64,000 nt of DNA from Clostridiales bacterium Firm_16 (GTDB taxonomy: Bacteria > Bacillota > Clostridia > Saccharofermentanales > Saccharofermentanaceae): assembly GCA_001604185.1 (NCBI GenBank), contig LVAV01000043.1, positions 62,001 through 126,000 of the forward strand, given 5' to 3'. The position numbers were made by a program, and so were the translations under genes. Of the stretch, positions 18,535-26,817 are shown piece by piece (position 1 is the first letter of the stretch; every line of letters starts with the position of its first letter). Below the pieces are notes generated by a model. The model had not been told where the DNA came from. It worked only from the letters and a program-made list of their open reading frames with translations, and did not search any database.

Positions 18535-19749
18535 ATGGAAGAATTAAAAGACGAGAAACTGGAACAGATCATCCAAGCAGACGAAGCATTCTATATGCCG
18601 GTATTCGGTAAGCGTGTTCCGCTGGTAGTAGACCACGGTAAGGGCGTCTACCTGTATGGAACGAACGGCAAGAAATATATGGACATGATCGGCGGTATTG
18701 CCGTAAATACACTGGGACACGACAACGGACGTCTCGTACGGGCCATCTCTTCCCAGGCAAGAAAAGTCATCCACTGCTGTAATTACTACTATAATGAGCC
18801 ACAGACCATGCTGGCCAAGAAGCTTGTCGAGATGAGTTTCGCCGATAAGGTTTTCTTCGCCAATTCCGGTGCCGAGGCTAACGAAGGTGCCATCAAGCTG
18901 GCTCGCGGGTTCTGGTACCATAAGGGTACACCGAAGCCGAAGATCATCACCGCAACCATGTCTTTCCACGGACGTACTATGGCGACCATCGCGGCCACCG
19001 GTCAAGAGAAGTTCAGAGAGCCTTTCGGCCCGGTAACACCCGGATTCGAATATGTGCCTTATAACAATCTCGAGGCCCTCAAGAATGCATGCGATGCCCA
19101 GACCGGTGCCATCATGCTGGAGCTGATCCAGGGCGAGAGCGGCGTACATCCGGCCGATTTCGACTACGTACAGGCTGTAAGAAAGTTCTGCACCGAGAAC
19201 AAGATCCTTCTCATCATCGATGAAGTCCAGACCGGTGTCGGACGTACAGGTACATTCTTTGCATATGAGCAGTATGGTATCCAGCCGGATATCCTGACGC
19301 TGGCCAAGGGTCTGGCAGGCGGTGTTCCGATTGGTGCTGTCCTGGCCAACAAGATGACCGGTACCGGATTCGCTCCGGGAGATCACGGTTCCACCTTCGG
19401 CGGTAACCCGCTGGCTTGTGCAGCCGGTCTGGCCGTCGTAAACGAGATTGAATCCAAGGGTCTTCTGAGCAATGTTCAGAGCGTCAGCGCTTATCTTCAG
19501 AAGAAACTCAATAATGTCGCCAAGAAGACCGGCAAGATCGCCGAAGTACGTGGCAAGGGTCTTCTTCTCGGCATCGAGCTGGACAGCGGTTCTGCTGCCG
19601 ATACCAAGATGAATCTCTTCGAGAAAGGTTTCCTGGTAAGTTCCATCGGATCCAATGTGATCCGTATCGCACCGCCGCTGATCCTCAGCAAATTCCAGGC
19701 AATCAAATTCATCTCTGCACTGCAGGATGTTCTCGAAGGAAAGGAGTAA
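18535..19749 (+). CDS. argD: Acetylornithine aminotransferase
   Basis: PLP-dependent class III aminotransferase, 404 aa, acting on N-acetylglutamate semialdehyde. Seen are the NSGAEANEGAIKLAR phosphate-binding block, IIDEVQTGVGRTG, and the PLP lysine in TLAKGLAGGVPIGA. Its setting between argB and argF supports the arginine role over GABA or ornithine aminotransferase. The ATG is preceded by GAGGTAATA. It lies 47 nt after argB. Confidence 0.95.
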   Translation: MEELKDEKLEQIIQADEAFYMPVFGKRVPLVVDHGKGVYLYGTNGKKYMDMIGGIAVNTLGHDNGRLVRAISSQARKVIHCCNYYYNEPQTMLAKKLVEMSFADKVFFANSGAEANEGAIKLARGFWYHKGTPKPKIITATMSFHGRTMATIAATGQEKFREPFGPVTPGFEYVPYNNLEALKNACDAQTGAIMLELIQGESGVHPADFDYVQAVRKFCTENKILLIIDEVQTGVGRTGTFFAYEQYGIQPDILTLAKGLAGGVPIGAVLANKMTGTGFAPGDHGSTFGGNPLACAAGLAVVNEIESKGLLSNVQSVSAYLQKKLNNVAKKTGKIAEVRGKGLLLGIELDSGSAADTKMNLFEKGFLVSSIGSNVIRIAPPLILSKFQAIKFISALQDVLEGKE

Positions 19750-19753
19750 TACA

Positions 19754-20686
19754 ATGAAGCATTACATTGATTTTCACGATGACGTATCGATCCAGGAGCT
19801 GGATGCTCTTCTTAACACAGCGCTGGATCTGAAGTCCAAGACCAAGAAAGGGATCCCGCATCCGATCCTGGCCGGCAAGACTCTGGGCATGATCTTTACC
19901 AAGTCCTCTACACGTACACGTGTTTCCTTCGAAGTCGGTATGTATCAGCTGGGCGGTCACGCGCTTTTCCTCAGTTCCGACGATATCCAGATCGGACGTG
20001 GTGAGACCATCCACGATACAGCCAACGTTCTGTCTCGCATGGTAGACGGTATCATGATCCGTACTTTCGCACACCAGGACATCCTGGACCTTGCCAAATA
20101 CGGCAGCGTTCCGGTCATCAACGGTCTGTCCGATGACCAGCACCCGACTCAGGTCCTGGCGGATCTTCTGACCATCAAGGAGCATAAGGGTGACCTCAAG
20201 GGTCTGAAGCTTGCGTATGTCGGTGACGGCAACAACATGGCCAATTCCCTGCTGCATGCCTGCGCGAAGGCCGGCATGGATATCTCCGTTGCCTCTCCGA
20301 AAGACTACACCTGCCCGGAGAAATATGTACTCCAGGCACAGGAAGATGCTAAGATCACCGGTTCCAAGATCGTCATGACCGAGGATCCGTATGTTGCCTG
20401 CAAAGATGCAGACGTGATCTATACCGATACCTGGGCCAGCATGGGTCAGGAATCCGAGAAGGCACTGCGTGCTCAGATCTTCAAGGATTATCAGGTCAAT
20501 GCCGACCTCTTCGCTACTGCTGCTAAAGATGCAATCTTCCTGCATTGCCTGCCGGCCTACCGCGGATATGAAGTGACCGAAGATATCATCGACGGCCCAC
20601 GCTCTGTTGTTTTTGACGAGGCAGAGAATCGTCTGCATGCACACAAGGCGATCCTTGTTCATCTGATGAGTGAGCAGTATGCTTGA
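19754..20686 (+). CDS. argF: Ornithine carbamoyltransferase
   Basis: Makes citrulline from ornithine and carbamoyl phosphate. It is 310 aa. The carbamoyl phosphate loop is FTKSSTRTRVSFE, followed by HPTQVLADLLT and the ornithine-binding HCLPAYRG near the C-terminus. The start MKHYIDFHDD has AAGGAGTAATAC ahead of it; the frame is open nine codons further, into argD, without support. It lies 4 nt after argD, so translation is coupled. The anabolic setting favours argF over catabolic arcB. Confidence 0.96.
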   Translation: MKHYIDFHDDVSIQELDALLNTALDLKSKTKKGIPHPILAGKTLGMIFTKSSTRTRVSFEVGMYQLGGHALFLSSDDIQIGRGETIHDTANVLSRMVDGIMIRTFAHQDILDLAKYGSVPVINGLSDDQHPTQVLADLLTIKEHKGDLKGLKLAYVGDGNNMANSLLHACAKAGMDISVASPKDYTCPEKYVLQAQEDAKITGSKIVMTEDPYVACKDADVIYTDTWASMGQESEKALRAQIFKDYQVNADLFATAAKDAIFLHCLPAYRGYEVTEDIIDGPRSVVFDEAENRLHAHKAILVHLMSEQYA

Positions 20687-21206
20687 TATTCACGTCCGCA
20701 CCGCACGTCTTCATGAGGCGGAGACCATCTGCCGACTCGTACACGAGTCCATGAAGTCCTATTGCCAGGATTCCCACATCCCGGATCACTACATCGAAGC
20801 CACCGCCGAGACGGTGGAGATCATCTCCGATGCCATCGCTTCCGGTGTTGTTTTCGTGGCTCTGGATGAGAACGAAGAGATCCTGGGGACGTGCCGGCTC
20901 TACATCCGTCCGAAACGCGAATTTGCCGGAGAGCTTCCGGACAAGGGAAAGTCCTGTTCTTCTCGAATCGCCTACTTCGCGCGGTTCTCGGTATGGGATA
21001 CCTGGCGGGGCAAGGGCATCGGGAACTTTCTCCTTCAGTACTGCAGTGATATCGCGACCCGCACAGGTTGCTCGCATATGTTTCTTCACACAGCACTGAG
21101 CAACGAGAACATGGTGCAGTACTATCTCTCCCGTGGATTCTCGATCCTCTCTTCCGATACCGGACGCGGATACGAACGAGGACTTTTCAGTAAGAAATTA
21201 AAGTAA
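20679..21206 (+). CDS. GNAT-family N-acetyltransferase in the arginine operon
   Basis: A 175 aa acetyltransferase with the acetyl-CoA-binding motif A WRGKGIGNFLLQY (about residues 110-122) followed by the ENMVQYYLSRGF motif B. The start overlaps the end of argF by 8 nt; a GTG 9 nt upstream is an alternative. It precedes the operon terminator. The position raises the possibility of a short N-acetylglutamate synthase feeding argB, but the sequence does not resemble ArgA closely and the substrate is unknown. Confidence 0.8.
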   Translation: MLDIHVRTARLHEAETICRLVHESMKSYCQDSHIPDHYIEATAETVEIISDAIASGVVFVALDENEEILGTCRLYIRPKREFAGELPDKGKSCSSRIAYFARFSVWDTWRGKGIGNFLLQYCSDIATRTGCSHMFLHTALSNENMVQYYLSRGFSILSSDTGRGYERGLFSKKLK

Positions 21207-21215
21207 TACGAAGAC

Positions 21216-21244
21216 GAGGCAGACTTACGGTCTGCCTCTTTTTT
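21216..21244 (+). terminator. Rho-independent terminator of the arginine operon
   Basis: GAGGCAGAC and GTCTGCCTC form a perfect 9 bp stem around a short loop, followed by a run of six T. It begins 10 nt after the stop codon of the GNAT gene. Confidence 0.93.
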
Positions 21245-21298
21245 CGCGTGTTCGTCGTCGATTTCATTCTTTAAAAGTATAAAGTATTCCATTTGTTC

Positions 21299-21310
21299 GA
21301 ATAATTATTC
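21299..21310. promoter_or_regulatory. Perfect palindrome upstream of the XRE regulator
   Basis: GAATAATTATTC is a 12 bp perfect palindrome lying 10 bp ahead of TATAAG (21320-21325), a possible -10, so it would overlap the -35 position. Regulators of this class commonly repress their own promoter; the assignment is inference. Confidence 0.3.
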
Positions 21311-21417
21311 TTTCGCTGTATAAGTGCCGTGATTTGTGACTTTGGTCCCTCTTTTTCCATATGAGAATCAAATACAATATCAGCAAGTATTCGATGTTTC
21401 GGGAAAGGAAGTTCGGA

Positions 21418-22059
21418 ATGGGCAAATTCAAGGAATACAGGCAACGTGCAAATCTTAGCCAGATGCAGCTGGCTGAAAGTCTGGACGTGTCACAGGCTTG
21501 TGTTTCGCGATGGGAGAACTCCAACGCCTATCCGGAGCTGGAGACCGCCAAGAAGCTCTCCGCCAAACTTCATATGTCGCTGGATGTTATCTACGACAAC
21601 CCGTCTCATGTCGGCCCCTGGGAGATCCCGATCTACGAGAAGATTACCGGTAAAGGAACCCGGATCATCACGTCGAAAAGCAAGTATTGTCTGTTCCTGT
21701 CCAACCATGAGATGCAGGCGCTTCTGCCCTGGGAGAAAGGTCAGGGACCTCGTCCGGACGTAGGAGCGGATGACTATATCGGATTCTACTGCAGCCAGCA
21801 TTCGATGGCGCCGCTGATCCGGCCGAATTCGGTGAATGTGATCTTCCTGTCTTCCCATATCTACAACGGCCACGTCCATCTGATCAGCATCAACGAGGGG
21901 GACTGTATCCTGGCCCGGCTTTATAAGGCACAGCAGACCATCACTGTGGAAACGGATATCGAGAAAGGTGCCATCAGCACTTTCCGTGAAGACCAGCTCA
22001 GGGACGAGACTCTGAAAGTCTTCGGAGTGGTGCTTCAGACAAGAAGCAATCTGCTCTAG
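21418..22059 (+). CDS. XRE-family regulator with S24-like C-terminal domain
   Basis: A 213 aa regulator. An N-terminal XRE helix-turn-helix (about residues 5-60, LSQMQLAESLDVSQACVSRW) is joined to a C-terminal domain resembling the LexA/CI S24 fold. The serine of the peptidase motif is present in QHSMAPLI, but the aspartate and the general-base lysine region (ILARLY) are not canonical, so self-cleavage is doubtful. The start MGKFKEY was chosen for AAAGGAAG just ahead; ATG codons 24 and 57 nt upstream are in frame. It overlaps convergent ispE by 4 nt. No phage genes are nearby. Confidence 0.82.
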   Translation: MGKFKEYRQRANLSQMQLAESLDVSQACVSRWENSNAYPELETAKKLSAKLHMSLDVIYDNPSHVGPWEIPIYEKITGKGTRIITSKSKYCLFLSNHEMQALLPWEKGQGPRPDVGADDYIGFYCSQHSMAPLIRPNSVNVIFLSSHIYNGHVHLISINEGDCILARLYKAQQTITVETDIEKGAISTFREDQLRDETLKVFGVVLQTRSNLL

Positions 22060-22967
22060 ACCGATGTGACCGGGAAGGCTTTCCATCCTTCTGTTGCAAA
22101 AGAACTGAAGCCATCGGAAGTTACCAGTTTCTCTATATGCTCCATATCTTCAAAGACACCGAAGACCGCGCTTCCTGAGCCGCTCATGGCTGTATAGAAC
22201 GCGCCGTTTCTCCCCATAAAAGCAAGGGCATCCGCCATCTCCGGCGCATCGTAAAGTGCCGGTTCATACAGGTCGTTCCAGAGAATGGGCTCGGCCTTGC
22301 GCAAGCGTCGGATCGGATCGGTCTCTTCCTGCGGGAACAGGAAATCGTTAAGTATACTCTTCTTTTCTTCTGTCATGATCCGGGGGGATGCGCTCTGATC
22401 GAAGCGGGAATAGCAGCCGGGCGTCGACACGCCTTTTGCCGGCTTGAGCAGAAGGATCGGAAGACCGGATAGTGGCGCGGCTTTCGTAAGGATCTCTCCT
22501 ACACCTTCACAAAGTGTAGTTCCGCCGGACAGAAAGAACGGTACGTCCGCGCCGATCTTAAGGGCCAGTTCCGCAAGTTTCTCCGGGGAAACCGCCGAAG
22601 GGAAAAGATCGGAAAGCGCCATCAGCGTGGCCGCTCCATCGGAGCTGCCGCCTCCCAGTCCCGCCTGGGACGGGATCTTCTTAGTAAGCTCGATGGTAAT
22701 GTCGTATGCACGGCTTCCCATCTCCTCCATGAACAGAGCCGCCGCTTTGCAGGCGGTGTTCTTCAATCCGATCGAAGAAAGTTCCCGGTCTTCTGTCAGA
22801 AGACGGATCTCCCCTTCCTTCTCGGCAGGTTCGGCGCTCACCGTCACTTCATCGTAGAGAGAGACAGTCTGCATCAGGCTTCGCAGAAGATGGTATCCGT
22901 CTTCTCTTCTTCCTGTCATATGCAGAAAAAGATTGATCTTGGCCGGTGCCTTTCTTGTGATCTTCAT
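22056..22967 (-). CDS. ispE: 4-diphosphocytidyl-2-C-methyl-D-erythritol kinase
   Basis: GHMP kinase of the non-mevalonate isoprenoid pathway. It is 303 aa. The substrate-binding N-terminus reads KAPAKINLFLHMTGRREDGYH, the ATP loop is PSQAGLGGGSSDGAA, and MSGSGSAVFGVF near the C-terminus is motif 3. The start MKITRK has AAAGGAGTTACC ahead. It lies downstream of veg, as in many Firmicutes, but a terminator separates the two. Confidence 0.95.
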   Translation of the reverse strand: MKITRKAPAKINLFLHMTGRREDGYHLLRSLMQTVSLYDEVTVSAEPAEKEGEIRLLTEDRELSSIGLKNTACKAAALFMEEMGSRAYDITIELTKKIPSQAGLGGGSSDGAATLMALSDLFPSAVSPEKLAELALKIGADVPFFLSGGTTLCEGVGEILTKAAPLSGLPILLLKPAKGVSTPGCYSRFDQSASPRIMTEEKKSILNDFLFPQEETDPIRRLRKAEPILWNDLYEPALYDAPEMADALAFMGRNGAFYTAMSGSGSAVFGVFEDMEHIEKLVTSDGFSSFATEGWKAFPVTSV

Positions 22968-22985
22968 GGTAACTCCTTTCACGGA

Positions 22986-23034
22986 TAAAAAAGAGCCGCT
23001 ATGCAGGCACGTTCCCGTGTCAATGCATAAGCGG
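22986..23034 (-). terminator. Rho-independent terminator behind veg
   Basis: On the minus strand GCCGCTTATGCA and TGCATAGCGGC form a long stem with one bulge, closed by a loop of about 25 nt and followed by CTTTTTTA. It lies between veg and ispE and ends just before the ispE ribosome binding site, so ispE is read either by leak-through or from a promoter I cannot place. Confidence 0.8.
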
Positions 23035-23060
23035 CGCGATTCATCTAATGTAATATCCTA

Positions 23061-23339
23061 TCAGGATGCGGCGGTCGTATTCTCGGTAGCAGCCGCTACG
23101 GCAGCGATGTGAACGACCTTGGTCAGTACATCGATATAGCTGTAGGATACAGTCTCCTGTGTGGAATAAGGTGCCTTCCTGTCACACTTTACAGTGAACA
23201 TATTCGGATAGCAGTGATCCAGCACTCCTTCATGAACGATGATTCTCTTGCGGCCGCCATTCGATGTAAGGCGAACGGTTCTACCAATATATGCTTCCAG
23301 ACTCTTCTTGCACTCGTCAACATCTGTCTTTACAATCAC
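23061..23339 (-). CDS. veg: Veg family protein
   Basis: A 92 aa protein of the Veg family (DUF1021), whose B. subtilis member influences biofilm formation. It aligns through the blocks IGRTVRLTSNGGRKRI and EGVLDHCYPNMFTVKC. The tail after residue 80 is alanine- and threonine-rich. GTG start with GGAGG 9 nt ahead. As in Bacillus it precedes ispE and has a very strong promoter. Confidence 0.92.
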   Translation of the reverse strand: MIVKTDVDECKKSLEAYIGRTVRLTSNGGRKRIIVHEGVLDHCYPNMFTVKCDRKAPYSTQETVSYSYIDVLTKVVHIAAVAAATENTTAAS

Positions 23340-23386
23340 TTGCCTGTACCTCCATCAATCAGAATGAAAAATCCTTCTGTTACAGA

Positions 23387-23415
23387 ATTATAGCAAGCAC
23401 CTTACAGGTTGTCAA
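23387..23415 (-). promoter_or_regulatory. Consensus promoter of veg
   Basis: TTGACA and TATAAT, both perfect, are spaced by 17 bp on the minus strand. The predicted start of transcription is near 23380, about 40 nt ahead of the GTG. The B. subtilis veg promoter is likewise close to consensus. Confidence 0.93.
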
Positions 23416-23423
23416 CGAAAAAC

Positions 23424-23441
23424 ACAACCACTTGTGGTTGT
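23424..23441. repeat. 18 bp perfect palindrome upstream of the veg promoter
   Basis: ACAACCAC-TT-GTGGTTGT is a perfect inverted repeat starting 9 bp upstream of the veg -35 element. It lacks a downstream T-run of terminator length on either strand. It could bind a regulator of veg or of fhs, which is read the other way. Confidence 0.6.
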
Positions 23442-23531
23442 TTTGCACAAATTATTCAAAATATAGTGTTTCCACTTTTAGCAAATCCACTGTTTGACGC
23501 TTCCGAACTGTAACAAAATCGTCATGGACAG

Positions 23532-23560
23532 TTGGAATTGTTACAGGGAAAGCATATAAT
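23532..23560 (+). promoter_or_regulatory. Promoter of fhs
   Basis: TTGGAA and a perfect TATAAT are separated by 17 bp; transcription should begin near 23567, about 45 nt ahead of the ATG. A TGTTACA heptamer lies inside the spacer and another TGTAACA lies 17 bp upstream of the -35. Confidence 0.8.
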
Positions 23561-23611
23561 GGAACACGAACGCAAAGCCGTCTATATCATGTTCAAAGAG
23601 AGGGTCCAATC

Positions 23612-25282
23612 ATGCTTAGTGATATTGAAATCGCACGTAATGCCGAAATGCTTCCGATCGAAAGAATCGCCGCGAAACTGGATATTCCACGTGAAGATCT
23701 GGAATTCTACGGAAAGTACAAAGCCAAGCTTCCGCTTTCTATATTAAAGAATAGAAAAGATAAGAAGGACGGGAAACTGGTACTGGTTACGGCGATGAAC
23801 CCGACTCCGGCCGGAGAGGGCAAGACTACGGTAAGTATCGGATTGGCCCAGGCCTTGAACAAGCTGGATAAGAAAGCCATGCTGGCGCTTCGTGAACCGT
23901 CTCTGGGACCGGTATTCGGTATCAAGGGCGGCGCTGCAGGCGGCGGATATTCCCAGGTCGTACCTATGGATGACATCAATCTTCATTTCACCGGTGACCT
24001 GCATGCCATCACTTCTGCCAATAACCTTCTCGCTGCCATGATCGATAATCATCTGTATCAGGGTAACGAGCTCCGTCTGGACAAGGAGCGGATCCTCTGG
24101 AAGCGTTGTCTCGACATGAACGACCGTGCGCTGAGAAGCTTGAACCTCGGCGTAGGCGGCGGTGTCAACGGCGTTCCGAGAAATGAAGTTTTCTCCATCA
24201 CTGCTGCCAGTGAAATCATGGCGATCCTGTGTCTGTCTTCTGACATGGAAGACCTCAAGCGTCGTCTGGCGAATATCGCCATCGCTTACGATGAAGACGG
24301 TAATATCGTACGTGCCAGTGCTCTTCATGCAGAGGGTGCCATGAGCGTACTTCTGAAGGATGCCATCTGCCCGAACCTGGTGCAGACGCTGGAACATACA
24401 CCGGCGCTCATCCATGGCGGTCCTTTTGCCAATATTGCGCATGGATGCAACAGCGTCATCGCAACGAAGATGGCTCTGAAGCTTTCCGATATCGTGGTTA
24501 CCGAAGCAGGCTTCGGTGCTGATCTTGGTGCCGAGAAGTTCCTGGATATCAAGTGCCGTACGGCAGGCATCTGGCCAAACGCCGTCGTGATCGTGGCTAC
24601 CGTCCGTTCTCTGAAGTATAACGCCGGTATCCCGAAGGAAGAATTGAATACACCGAATGCAGAGGCTGTGGCGAAAGGATTCCCGAACCTGGCTAAGCAT
24701 ATCGAGAATATCTTGAGTTATGGTATTCCTTGCGTCGTTGCCAGCAACCAGTTCCTGACCGATACACCGGAAGAGCTGGATACTCTGCGTCGTCTCTGCG
24801 AGGAGAAGGGTGCGAAGTTCGCACCGGCCCAGATCTTCGCTAAGGGTGGCGAAGGCGGTATCGAACTGGCCAATGCTGTTCTGGAAGCCATCGACACACC
24901 AAGTGACGGTCCGCACTATATGTACGAACTGGATATGCCTGTGGAGCAGAAGATCGAAGCTATCGCCAAGAACATCTATGGTGCCGCTAATGTTGAGATC
25001 CTGCCGGAAGCCCGGAAGAAGATCGAAGACTTCACTGCCGCAGGATTCGGCAAGATGCCGGTCTGCATCGCCAAGACCCAGTATTCTCTCTCTGATAATC
25101 TTAAGGTCCTCGGCCGTCCGGAAGGATTCACCTTGACGGTCCGTGATATCTGGCTGTCTGCCGGTGCCGGCTTCCTGGTGGCCCTGACAGGTGCCATCGT
25201 GACCATGCCGGGTCTTCCGAAGCATCCGGCGGCCATGGATATCGACATCGATGCCAATGGTGTGATCGAAGGACTGTTCTGA
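23612..25282 (+). CDS. fhs: Formate-tetrahydrofolate ligase
   Basis: Activates formate to 10-formyl-tetrahydrofolate using ATP, a step of one-carbon metabolism and of the Wood-Ljungdahl methyl branch. It is 556 aa, full length. The P-loop [11 protein letters not shown] (about residues 65-75), [22 protein letters not shown] (split by position around 93-113) and the TGDLHAI block are diagnostic. The start [12 protein letters not shown] follows AGAGGG. The gene for the beta-lactamase-fold protein begins 6 nt after its stop. Confidence 0.97.
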   Translation: MLSDIEIARNAEMLPIERIAAKLDIPREDLEFYGKYKAKLPLSILKNRKDKKDGKLVLVTAMNPTPAGEGKTTVSIGLAQALNKLDKKAMLALREPSLGPVFGIKGGAAGGGYSQVVPMDDINLHFTGDLHAITSANNLLAAMIDNHLYQGNELRLDKERILWKRCLDMNDRALRSLNLGVGGGVNGVPRNEVFSITAASEIMAILCLSSDMEDLKRRLANIAIAYDEDGNIVRASALHAEGAMSVLLKDAICPNLVQTLEHTPALIHGGPFANIAHGCNSVIATKMALKLSDIVVTEAGFGADLGAEKFLDIKCRTAGIWPNAVVIVATVRSLKYNAGIPKEELNTPNAEAVAKGFPNLAKHIENILSYGIPCVVASNQFLTDTPEELDTLRRLCEEKGAKFAPAQIFAKGGEGGIELANAVLEAIDTPSDGPHYMYELDMPVEQKIEAIAKNIYGAANVEILPEARKKIEDFTAAGFGKMPVCIAKTQYSLSDNLKVLGRPEGFTLTVRDIWLSAGAGFLVALTGAIVTMPGLPKHPAAMDIDIDANGVIEGLF

Positions 25283-25288
25283 TTTCTT

Positions 25289-26605
25289 ATGAAGAATCCG
25301 AAAAGTAACTATATCGGAGATGCCAGACGCATCCGAAGAAAACGCCGCATCTTGCAGGGAATCGTTGCAGGTGCGGTAGTTGTCGTACTCGGATTTATTA
25401 TCTTCTTTACCTATATTCTGAAGCTGAAAGAGGATATCGACGAGAGTTTCCCGGACTATACGTCTTACGAAACAAGTGAGACGGATGCCACCTCGAGTTC
25501 GGATCCTTCTTCCCCGTCGTCGGAACCGTCTGAAACCACGGCCCCGACCACCACTACATCCGCAGCTACAACAGAGACGCAGGATCCGGAGATGACCACC
25601 ACAGAACCCGGAGAATCCTCTTCGGATATCACTTCCGGAGAAGGATCTGATCCTTCGGAAACAGGCGATCCTTCCGAGACAACAGATGGTTCCGAGACTT
25701 CGGAGACCACCGTGAGCCTCCTGCCGGATGAACCCACGGAACGAGATCCGGTTCTTTTCCCGTCTAAGTATCCGCTCCAGAAAGTCACCCACGACGAAAG
25801 AGACCAGGCCTATGCCGCCATGAAGCAGGCCGTCAAGAAGTATATCGAGACCCATGCCGGAGCCCGGATTGGCTTCTACTATCTCAATCTCAGTACCAGC
25901 GAGGCTTTCGGCTTTAACGACACGCAGCCTTTCGTAGTCGGATCCTGTATCCATCTTCCGATGGTCAAGCTCCTCTATGACGATGTCCGCGCCGGCCGTA
26001 TGACGATGGACCGGGTCGTCACGTATCACACGTCGGACAGCAAAGTGCGTTCCGCGGTCTCTAACTATCCGGACGGAAAACAGTTCTATCTCAGCCAGCT
26101 GGCGGATCTGGCCATCAAGGACGGAGACGGCGTGGCAATGAATATGCTTTTCGATCCTATGGGCGGCATGGACGACGTCTTCAATCGTCTTAAGTCTATG
26201 ACACTTTGTATCGACTATACCGCCGTCCAGAATTATGTGGATTATAAGAAAGTCCAGCAGGCCGGCGCCTACCGTTCTTCTGCCTACGATCTGGCACACT
26301 ATACGGAGACGATCTACTGGGATTATATGTCTTATCCGGAACACTATCAGAGTCTTATCGATTCTCTGGCCCACTGCAATTCCAACTGGGGTGTGGCCAA
26401 GCAGTTCCCGGCGGATACACTGGTCCTGCATCGGGCAGGAAGCAATGTAACGTTCCATAGTGAAGCTGATGTAGCCATCATTCTTTCGGCTGAACCGGTA
26501 ATCATCAGCGTTACGGTCGAGGCAGATACACCCGACGAAGCAAGAGAGATTCAGGCTGCACTCGGTGCCTTGGTCTACAATTTCATAAGTTACTGTCACT
26601 CGTGA
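25289..26605 (+). CDS. Membrane-anchored class A beta-lactamase-fold pseudoenzyme
   Basis: A 438 aa protein with a basic cytoplasmic N-terminus, one transmembrane helix (about 23-46), a Ser/Thr/Glu/Pro-rich linker (about 52-150), and a C-terminal domain of the class A beta-lactamase/transpeptidase fold. In place of SxxK it has S219-C-I-H222; in place of SDN it has G279-D-G281; in place of KTG it has R382-A-G384. All three catalytic motifs are thus altered while the surrounding fold is well kept (HLPMVKLLYDDV, GVAMNMLF, ADVAIILSAEP). I infer a non-catalytic role at the wall, perhaps binding peptidoglycan or a regulator. It probably shares the fhs transcript. Confidence 0.85.
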   Translation: MKNPKSNYIGDARRIRRKRRILQGIVAGAVVVVLGFIIFFTYILKLKEDIDESFPDYTSYETSETDATSSSDPSSPSSEPSETTAPTTTTSAATTETQDPEMTTTEPGESSSDITSGEGSDPSETGDPSETTDGSETSETTVSLLPDEPTERDPVLFPSKYPLQKVTHDERDQAYAAMKQAVKKYIETHAGARIGFYYLNLSTSEAFGFNDTQPFVVGSCIHLPMVKLLYDDVRAGRMTMDRVVTYHTSDSKVRSAVSNYPDGKQFYLSQLADLAIKDGDGVAMNMLFDPMGGMDDVFNRLKSMTLCIDYTAVQNYVDYKKVQQAGAYRSSAYDLAHYTETIYWDYMSYPEHYQSLIDSLAHCNSNWGVAKQFPADTLVLHRAGSNVTFHSEADVAIILSAEPVIISVTVEADTPDEAREIQAALGALVYNFISYCHS

Positions 26606-26635
26606 GATTTTTATGTTATAATTCATCTCGTATTT

Positions 26636-26781
26636 GTCGTCCCGGGTGGTCTACAGTTGGCGGTGGGTCTTGTGCGATGCGAGCCTGTGAACCCTGTCAG
26701 GTCCGGAAGGAAGCAGCAGTAAGCGGTCACTTGCATGTGCCGCAAGGGTGCTTGCCCCAACTGTAGTCCAGCCGGGACGAT
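26636..26781 (+). ncRNA. ffs: Signal recognition particle RNA, short form
   Basis: The apical SRP motif is unmistakable: ACCCTGTCAGGTCCGGAAGG followed by AAGCAGCAGTAAGCGG, with the GGAA tetraloop that binds Ffh. The outer ends GTCGTCCCGG and CCGGGACGAT pair, and T6 follows directly as terminator. At about 146 nt it lacks the Alu domain of the long Bacillus-type scRNA. A TATAAT at 26617-26622, inside the previous coding region end, is the likely -10. It stands just ahead of dnaX, as in B. subtilis. Confidence 0.95.
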
Positions 26782-26817
26782 TTTTTAATATTTCTGCTTG
26801 TTAAGGAGGTATCCCGA

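Noticed and set aside
21418-22059. Prophage remnant suggested by the XRE/S24 regulator
   Set aside because: Neighbours are housekeeping genes; no integrase, structural gene or attachment repeat is present.
23744-26626. A 960-codon open frame on the minus strand antisense to fhs and the beta-lactamase-fold gene
   Set aside because: It mirrors two well-supported plus-strand genes, has no ribosome binding site, and its product is rich in His, Arg and Cys without any domain. It is a codon-usage shadow.
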